A stretch of DNA of 38,576 nucleotides from Verrucomicrobiota bacterium (GTDB taxonomy: Bacteria; Verrucomicrobiota; Verrucomicrobiia; Opitutales; Opitutaceae): the NCBI GenBank assembly GCA_023443455.1, contig JAEZUE010000057.1:1-38576 (forward strand), given 5' to 3'. How positions within the stretch are numbered: position 1 is the stretch's first letter; each line of letters opens with the position of its first letter. Below are positions 34,560-38,576 of this stretch, piece after piece. Both the position numbers and the translations under genes were made by a program. Under the pieces are notes generated by a model. The model saw nothing but the letters and a program-made list of their open reading frames with translations. It did not search any database and was not told the DNA's origin.

Positions 34560-35705
34560 ATGTCCACTCCATCGCCCTCTGCACCACCTCCGGCTCCCAC
34601 CGCCTCGATCCCCCAGAACGCCCCGGCCGTCCGCCGCATCCAGAGCAAGACCATCCTCGTCGGCCTCGATCTCGGCACCAACAAATGCTGCCTGATCGCC
34701 GGCGCCCCCGACTCGACCGACATCGCCGTCGGCAAGGTCGTGCCCAGCGCCGTCGGCTACGTGAAGGCCGGCATCATCAACGGCATCGTGCCGGGCAACG
34801 CCGACATCCTCTACGGCGAAGAGGCGATCCGCTGCGCGTTGCACGTCGACCTCGTCGCGCCGCTACGCCACGGCGTCATCCACGACCCGCGCGCCACCCG
34901 CGATCTGGTCCGCCACCTGCGCTCGCTCGTCGACCCGACCGGGCAGGCCGAGGTCCGCGCCGTCGTCGGCGTGCCCGCCAACGCCGAACCGGAGGCCCGC
35001 GAGCACATCCGGCGCTCCGTCGACGGCGCCTTCGAACGCGTGCTGCTCATCCCCGAGCCCTTCCTCGCCGCCATCGGCGTGCGCGAAGACACCCGGCTCG
35101 GCCAGGCCACCTATGTCGATCCGGTGAGCAACTCGCTGATCGTCGACATCGGCGCCGGCACCACCGACCTGTGCCTGGTCCAAGGATACTTCCCCACCGC
35201 CGACGACCAGATCAGCTTCAACTTCGCCGGCGACGCCGTCGACCAGCAGCTGCACGACGCGATCAGCCAGCTCTATCCGGACTGCAAACTAGACCCGATC
35301 ACCATCCGCCAGCTCAAGGAGGCGCACGCCTACTGCGGCGCCATCCGCAAGCCGCTCGACGCGAGGATCGTGCTCGGCGGCAAGACCCGCACCCTCGAAC
35401 TCGGCGAGGTCATCGGCCAGGCCTGCAACCAGCTCGTCGACCGGATCTTCGACAACGCCAAACGCCTCATCGCCCGCGTACCCAACCACTCGGTCGTGAA
35501 GCTGCTGCAGAACATCATCGTCACCGGCGGCGGCAGCCAGATCCGCGGCATCGATACGGAGCTGCAGACCCGGTTCGCGGCCGACGGCTACGAGAGCCCG
35601 AAGGTGCGCCTCGCCGGCCCCGACTACCAGCGCTACTGTGCCATCGGCGCCCTCAAGGCGGCGCGTTCCGCCCGGGAAAACCAATGGCAGTACGTGGCGA
35701 GCTGA
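34560..35705 (+). CDS. MreB/MamK-like bacterial actin
   Basis: This 381-aa actin-fold ATPase should form cytoplasmic filaments. The phosphate-1 loop GLDLGTNKC is at ~35-43, the phosphate-2 loop IVDIGAGTTDLCLV at ~192-205, and the adenosine motif IIVTGGGSQIRGI at ~317-329. The first ~28 residues are a Pro/Ala-rich tail not found in MreB. The fold is closer to MamK-like and other filament-forming actins than to cell-shape MreB, and there is no mreCD nearby. So plasmid-like segregation, organelle positioning or another scaffold role are all possible. It is followed by a good terminator, and its neighbour at 34043 may be a partner. The ATG is at 34560. Confidence 0.85.
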   Translation: MSTPSPSAPPPAPTASIPQNAPAVRRIQSKTILVGLDLGTNKCCLIAGAPDSTDIAVGKVVPSAVGYVKAGIINGIVPGNADILYGEEAIRCALHVDLVAPLRHGVIHDPRATRDLVRHLRSLVDPTGQAEVRAVVGVPANAEPEAREHIRRSVDGAFERVLLIPEPFLAAIGVREDTRLGQATYVDPVSNSLIVDIGAGTTDLCLVQGYFPTADDQISFNFAGDAVDQQLHDAISQLYPDCKLDPITIRQLKEAHAYCGAIRKPLDARIVLGGKTRTLELGEVIGQACNQLVDRIFDNAKRLIARVPNHSVVKLLQNIIVTGGGSQIRGIDTELQTRFAADGYESPKVRLAGPDYQRYCAIGALKAARSARENQWQYVAS

Positions 35706-35767
35706 GGATCGAGCCAACTCCCCGTTTCACACCGTAGCCGCGGCCGCCAAGGCCGTCGGCTTAGCCG

Positions 35768-35793
35768 AGCCCCGGCCACGCGCCGGGGCTTTT
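35768..35793 (+). terminator. Rho-independent terminator after the actin-like gene
   Basis: An 8-bp perfect stem AGCCCCGG (35768-35775) pairs with 35783-35790 around a 7-nt loop and is followed by TTTT. It lies about 60 bp after the stop codon. Confidence 0.88.
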
Positions 35794-36391
35794 CATGCAC
35801 GCCACGGAGGGTGCGGGAGATCGCGGGCACCCTCCTGGCGCTGCTCCCCCCAATGCCGATTCCCCGTGGCGCCCTGCCCGGTCGCTGGGGCAGATGCGGA
35901 GACCCTCTTAATGGCGATCCCGCTCGGTCCTGCAAACGAGGAGAATCGTGCAGAAACGGGAGGTTTTCGAGGGATAGCAGTGCAGAGAACCCAAAGACCG
36001 GACACGGGCTCCACGCCTGCGGTGCGGTCGCCGCTCGCCAGCGGACCGCTCCGTTTAGCGGAGACCGCGTAGGCCTTCGATCCGTTTCTTTCCCTCGTGG
36101 CGCCGAGGCAGGCGATTCCGTCGTGGCGCGGCTCTTCAGACCGCGTTCCGTGGTACGGGCAAGTCACAGAGAGCCCAGCGCCGGAAGAGTCCACAGAGAA
36201 CATGTGGGAGCCCGCTTGCAGGCGATCCGACCTCCAGGTGGGTTGGCCTTCATGCCCGACATTTCCTCCCATTGTGGCGATCTGCTGGCCAGCAGATCCA
36301 GAACAGCGAATTCCCCCCTCCGCGCGAGTCCCTCACTCCGCCCAACACCCGCCTTGCCGAAGTTACCGCATCCTCACTACGGTCCTCATCC
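35794..36391. repeat. Repeat-rich intergenic region (REP-like elements), no gene seen
   Basis: No credible gene is found in either direction. There are hairpins around 36024-36064 (GCGGT/ACCGC outside CCGCT/AGCGG; then CTCCG/CGGAG). REP-like tracts are at 36110-36123 and 36204-36229 (GGGAGCCCGCTTGCAGGCGA). A CACAGAG-type repeat lies at 36164-36201, a degenerate GGTTGGCCTTCATGCCCGAC hairpin near 36241-36260, and a 20-bp perfect palindrome at 36279-36298 (half-site GATCTGCTGG). Confidence 0.65.
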
Positions 36392-36613
36392 ATGCAGACC
36401 GTCGCCGAGACCGAAGCCGCCATCGCAAAACAGCCACACCGCCAGCAGTGGGAAATCGCGCAATGGTTGGAGGAGACCCTGCTCAGCAACGAGACATCAG
36501 TCATACTCGCCGCGATCGACGAAGGAATCCGTTCGCTGGAAACGCATCTCCCTCTTCCGCTCGAAGATGTGCGCCGGAAGATCAAGGAATGGGCCACCAC
36601 AAACATGTCGTAA
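36392..36613 (+). CDS. Small antitoxin-like protein, 73 aa (orphan)
   Basis: This 73-aa protein is helical and charged (TEAAIAKQPHRQQWEIAQWL ... ILAAIDEGIRSLETHLPLPL ... VRRKIKEWAT). The pattern recalls short antitoxins of toxin-antitoxin pairs. The 'AIDEG-xRSLE-x-PLPLEDVR' segment is the kind that binds a RelE/ParE toxin. No toxin follows; 33 bp downstream is the truncated Rhs gene. It could be an orphan left by rearrangement. The ATG is at 36392; no clear Shine-Dalgarno is visible. The assignment is by pattern only. Confidence 0.5.
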   Translation: MQTVAETEAAIAKQPHRQQWEIAQWLEETLLSNETSVILAAIDEGIRSLETHLPLPLEDVRRKIKEWATTNMS

Positions 36614-36635
36614 TGACACCATAAACCCGCCCCCT

Positions 36636-36660
36636 CCTCTGCCTCTGTGCCCTCTGTGCC
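36636..36660 (-). repeat. CACAGAG-type repeat at the truncated Rhs 5' end
   Basis: CCTCTGCCTCTGTGCCCTCT plus TGTGCC is the complement of a GGCACAGAG tandem motif; a related copy is at 36164-36201. The apparent GTG start of the Rhs ORF lies inside it, so this is probably where the Rhs gene was cut and joined. Confidence 0.55.
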
Positions 36661-38230
36661 CCAATCCGTCTCCCCCGTCCACGACGCCGACGGCAACCTG
36701 ATCGCCGACGCCCGCTGGCGCTACACCTGGAACGCCGAAAACCGCCTCATCGCGATGGAAGAGGTAGGAGCCTCCTTGGAGGCGATTCCGTCGCCCGCCC
36801 CCCGCCAGAAGCTCACCTTCACCTACGACTACCAAGGCCGCCGCATCACCAAACGCGTCTTCGCTTGGAACGAAGCTAACAGCTTCTGGGAACCGTCCAA
36901 GTCCCTCGCCTTCGTCTACGACGGCTGGAACCTGGTCTCTGGGATCACAAATCCCACATCTCAAATCGAACAGACCAGGTGCTACGTCTGGGGACTGGAT
37001 CTGAGCAACTCCATCCAAGGCGCCGGCGGTGTCGGCGGCCTGCTCGCCGCCTACGCTCCGTCCTCTGTCGTCGGTTCTCCGTCGTCGGTCGCCTTCGCCG
37101 CCTTCGACGCCAACGGCAATGTCTCCGAATACCTCGACGCCTCCGGCGCTACCGCCGCCCACTTCGAGTACAGCCCCTTCGGCCAGACCATCCGCTCCGA
37201 TATCTCAAATCCTGAAATTGCAGATCAGCCATTCAGATTCAGCACCAAGTACACCGACTCCGAAACCGATCTCCTCTACTACGGCCTAAGATATTACAAT
37301 TCCGACACCGGTCAGTGGCTATCCAAGGATCCCATTGGGGAAGATGGCGGAATAAATCTCGACGCGTTCTTAGGAAACGCACCTGCAAACAACGTAGACC
37401 CACTTGGCCTTGACTTATATGCTTTTGATGGGACTGGCCAAACGTATAGCGGCGGCTCCCACATCGTTATCCTCCATGATTTATACAATGGCATTAAGGA
37501 GTATGAGCGTGGCGTCGGGACATATTGGAGCGGACCTCTCGACAACCCCTGGGTCGGCGGCTTTACCGGTGCAGGCGGGAAGGACCGCCTTACCGAAATG
37601 TACAAGAAGTTCACCGCGAACTATAAGAGCGGCGACAAGGAAATTGATATTATAGGATTTAGCCGCGGCGCAGCACTTGCTCGTGAATTCGCCAATATCC
37701 TCAATGATCGCGGATATGAGGAAGAGGTTGAACTCCATTTCTGGAATGGTTCTCGGCGGGAGATAAGTCACTGCCCGGTGGAAATACGCTTCGTTGGCCT
37801 GTTTGATACGGTTGGGTCCTTCGGCGTCCCCGGAAACGCAATCAATTTCGGAATTCGAATGGACCTACCGAAGAACGTTAAGAACGCTGCACAAGCTCTC
37901 GCAAAAGACGAGAAACGAGCCCTATTCCCAGTGACCCGACTAAATCCGGCCCTTGCCGGGCAGGTTTTTGACGAAAAGGTGTTTCGCGGCGATCATTCCG
38001 ACATCGGTGGCGGTTGGGTGAACGAGGGAAAGCAGAACGAGCTTGCTCGTGAACCATTGGAATACATCCATAAACGAGGGATCATGGCCGGCGTCCCATT
38101 TAGGCCTCTACCTGTTAGGGATTTGATCCCGAGCTGGAAACCGAACGACAATCGCGGTTTCAAATTCACGGTCGCCACATTTATGATATACCAATTCACA
38201 AAATCACCAACACTGGACAGAAAACTATGA
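36647..38230 (+). CDS. Rhs-repeat C-terminal tip with Tle1-like (DUF2235) lipase toxin
   Basis: This 527-aa 3' fragment of an Rhs polymorphic toxin starts at a GTG inside repeat DNA, so the large N-terminal shell is missing. Residues ~10-250 are the end of the Rhs core (DADGNLIADARWRYTWNAEN, FEYSPFGQTIRSD, YYGLRYYNSDTGQWLSKDPI), closed by NNVDPLGLDL at ~248-257, the usual core/toxin border. The toxin domain has the lipase elbow GFSRG (~337-341, Ser 339), GLFDTVGSFG (~384) and HSDIGGGW (~450). These match the Tle1/DUF2235 phospholipase pattern, with Ser, Asp and His all present. Base composition falls in the toxin part. Residues 40-49 (VGASLEAIPS) come from an inserted REP element. Confidence 0.8.
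   Translation: MPSVPQSVSPVHDADGNLIADARWRYTWNAENRLIAMEEVGASLEAIPSPAPRQKLTFTYDYQGRRITKRVFAWNEANSFWEPSKSLAFVYDGWNLVSGITNPTSQIEQTRCYVWGLDLSNSIQGAGGVGGLLAAYAPSSVVGSPSSVAFAAFDANGNVSEYLDASGATAAHFEYSPFGQTIRSDISNPEIADQPFRFSTKYTDSETDLLYYGLRYYNSDTGQWLSKDPIGEDGGINLDAFLGNAPANNVDPLGLDLYAFDGTGQTYSGGSHIVILHDLYNGIKEYERGVGTYWSGPLDNPWVGGFTGAGGKDRLTEMYKKFTANYKSGDKEIDIIGFSRGAALAREFANILNDRGYEEEVELHFWNGSRREISHCPVEIRFVGLFDTVGSFGVPGNAINFGIRMDLPKNVKNAAQALAKDEKRALFPVTRLNPALAGQVFDEKVFRGDHSDIGGGWVNEGKQNELAREPLEYIHKRGIMAGVPFRPLPVRDLIPSWKPNDNRGFKFTVATFMIYQFTKSPTLDRKL
36764..36793 (+). repeat. REP-like element inserted in frame in the Rhs gene
   Basis: A 30-bp element with a GCCTCC/GGAGGC hairpin and an AGGCGATTCCGTCG end is shared with the intergenic copy at 36110-36123; its left half resembles 36204-36220. 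It adds ten codons without breaking the frame. Confidence 0.75.
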
Positions 38231-38478
38231 GTCGTCATGCAGCAATCATCGCTTTCAGTTTATTCATCCTTACAGCATGCGGCTGTTCACGGCGCGTGGA
38301 ATGTACAATTAGGAACGGAAAGGACCAATCGTTGCAGGACGTCACATTCCGTATAGACAGCATTGGGTTCACCTTTTGTCACGGAATTATCCCCCCGCAT
38401 GCTCACGCAAGTTATTCCGGAGGCGCGAAGCTACCCGCCCAATTCGACTGCACAGCCGTCCCACAGGAATTGAGGTAA
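38227..38478 (+). CDS. Small lipoprotein, candidate immunity protein for the Rhs lipase
   Basis: This 83-aa protein has a lipoprotein signal (hydrophobic IIAFSLFILTAC, lipobox LTAC, Cys 18), so it should sit in the periplasm on a membrane. The mature part (~65 aa) is beta-rich with two further Cys and is not from a family I recognise. The ATG overlaps the Rhs stop by 4 bp (ATGA), giving tight coupling. Immunity genes lie exactly here after Rhs toxins, and known Tle1-type phospholipase immunities are periplasmic or lipoproteins, so immunity is the best guess. The protein is short and could be truncated at its C-terminus. Confidence 0.65.
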   Translation: MSRHAAIIAFSLFILTACGCSRRVECTIRNGKDQSLQDVTFRIDSIGFTFCHGIIPPHAHASYSGGAKLPAQFDCTAVPQELR

Positions 38479-38576
38479 GAGGCGGGAGCTGGCCTCGGGT
38501 TTGCCGATCGCGTTAGCAATCGGGTGATGAAAAACAAACCGGAGAAGAGACCAGCCCCAGCCCGGGGCAAGCTGAC
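38479..38576. other. Window end, no gene seen
   Basis: The final 98 bases show a small hairpin (CCGAT/ATCGG near 38501-38523) and nothing else I can support. Confidence 0.3.

Noticed and set aside
35811..36701. 296-aa plus-strand frame through the REP-rich region
   Set aside because: It crosses several repeats and the antitoxin-like gene in another frame and has low-complexity composition.

Overview
The window is GC-rich (roughly two thirds GC by eye) and looks like a chromosome piece of a Verrucomicrobiota bacterium near the Opitutaceae. That placement is inference. It rests on the cluster of duplicated MacB/FtsX-type 'ADOP' permeases, the secreted fibronectin-III protein with a C-terminal domain of verrucomicrobial style, and the many short intergenic palindromic repeats. 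No rRNA, tRNA or CRISPR array was seen.

Region 1 (1-3.2 kb) is a piece of an integron cassette array. Five attC-like sites 86-92 bp long (90-179, 579-669, 1357-1447, 1833-1924, 2226-2311) alternate with four small plus-strand ORFs of unknown function and lower GC. The integrase is not in the window and by orientation should lie to the left. A membrane-protein gene follows the array. Region 2 (3.3-6.0 kb) holds a hipBA toxin-antitoxin operon on the minus strand, then about 1.1 kb of non-coding composite repeats, including a ~275-bp near-identical direct duplication.

Region 3 (6.0-21.0 kb) is an export or efflux cluster. Five full-length ADOP permeases (803-827 aa) share one intact LolD/MacB-type ATPase between the third and fourth. 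A deleted relic of a second copy of that ATPase follows the fifth. A vapBC module, a one-helix mini-protein and a small unknown gene sit between the permeases. Region 4 (21.3-29.0 kb) is housekeeping-like: typA/bipA with a strong terminator; a Ste24-like membrane protease coupled to a lipoprotein of the endonuclease/exonuclease/phosphatase fold; an HDOD protein; and a minus-strand set of a THI5/NMT1-like binding lipoprotein, a Rid protein and an aldo/keto-reductase-like protein.

Region 5 (29.1-35.8 kb) has a 905-aa secreted multidomain protein, a P1B-type metal ATPase without a heavy-metal-binding N-domain, and a divergent pair made of a 145-aa protein with a Pro-rich linker and an MreB/MamK-like actin. 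Region 6 (35.8-38.6 kb) is accessory: REP-like elements, an orphan antitoxin-like gene, and the 3' tip of an Rhs gene. The tip carries a Tle1/DUF2235-type lipase toxin and overlaps a small lipoprotein gene, a likely immunity protein. A REP element is inserted in frame in the Rhs tip, and base composition falls sharply at the toxin junction.
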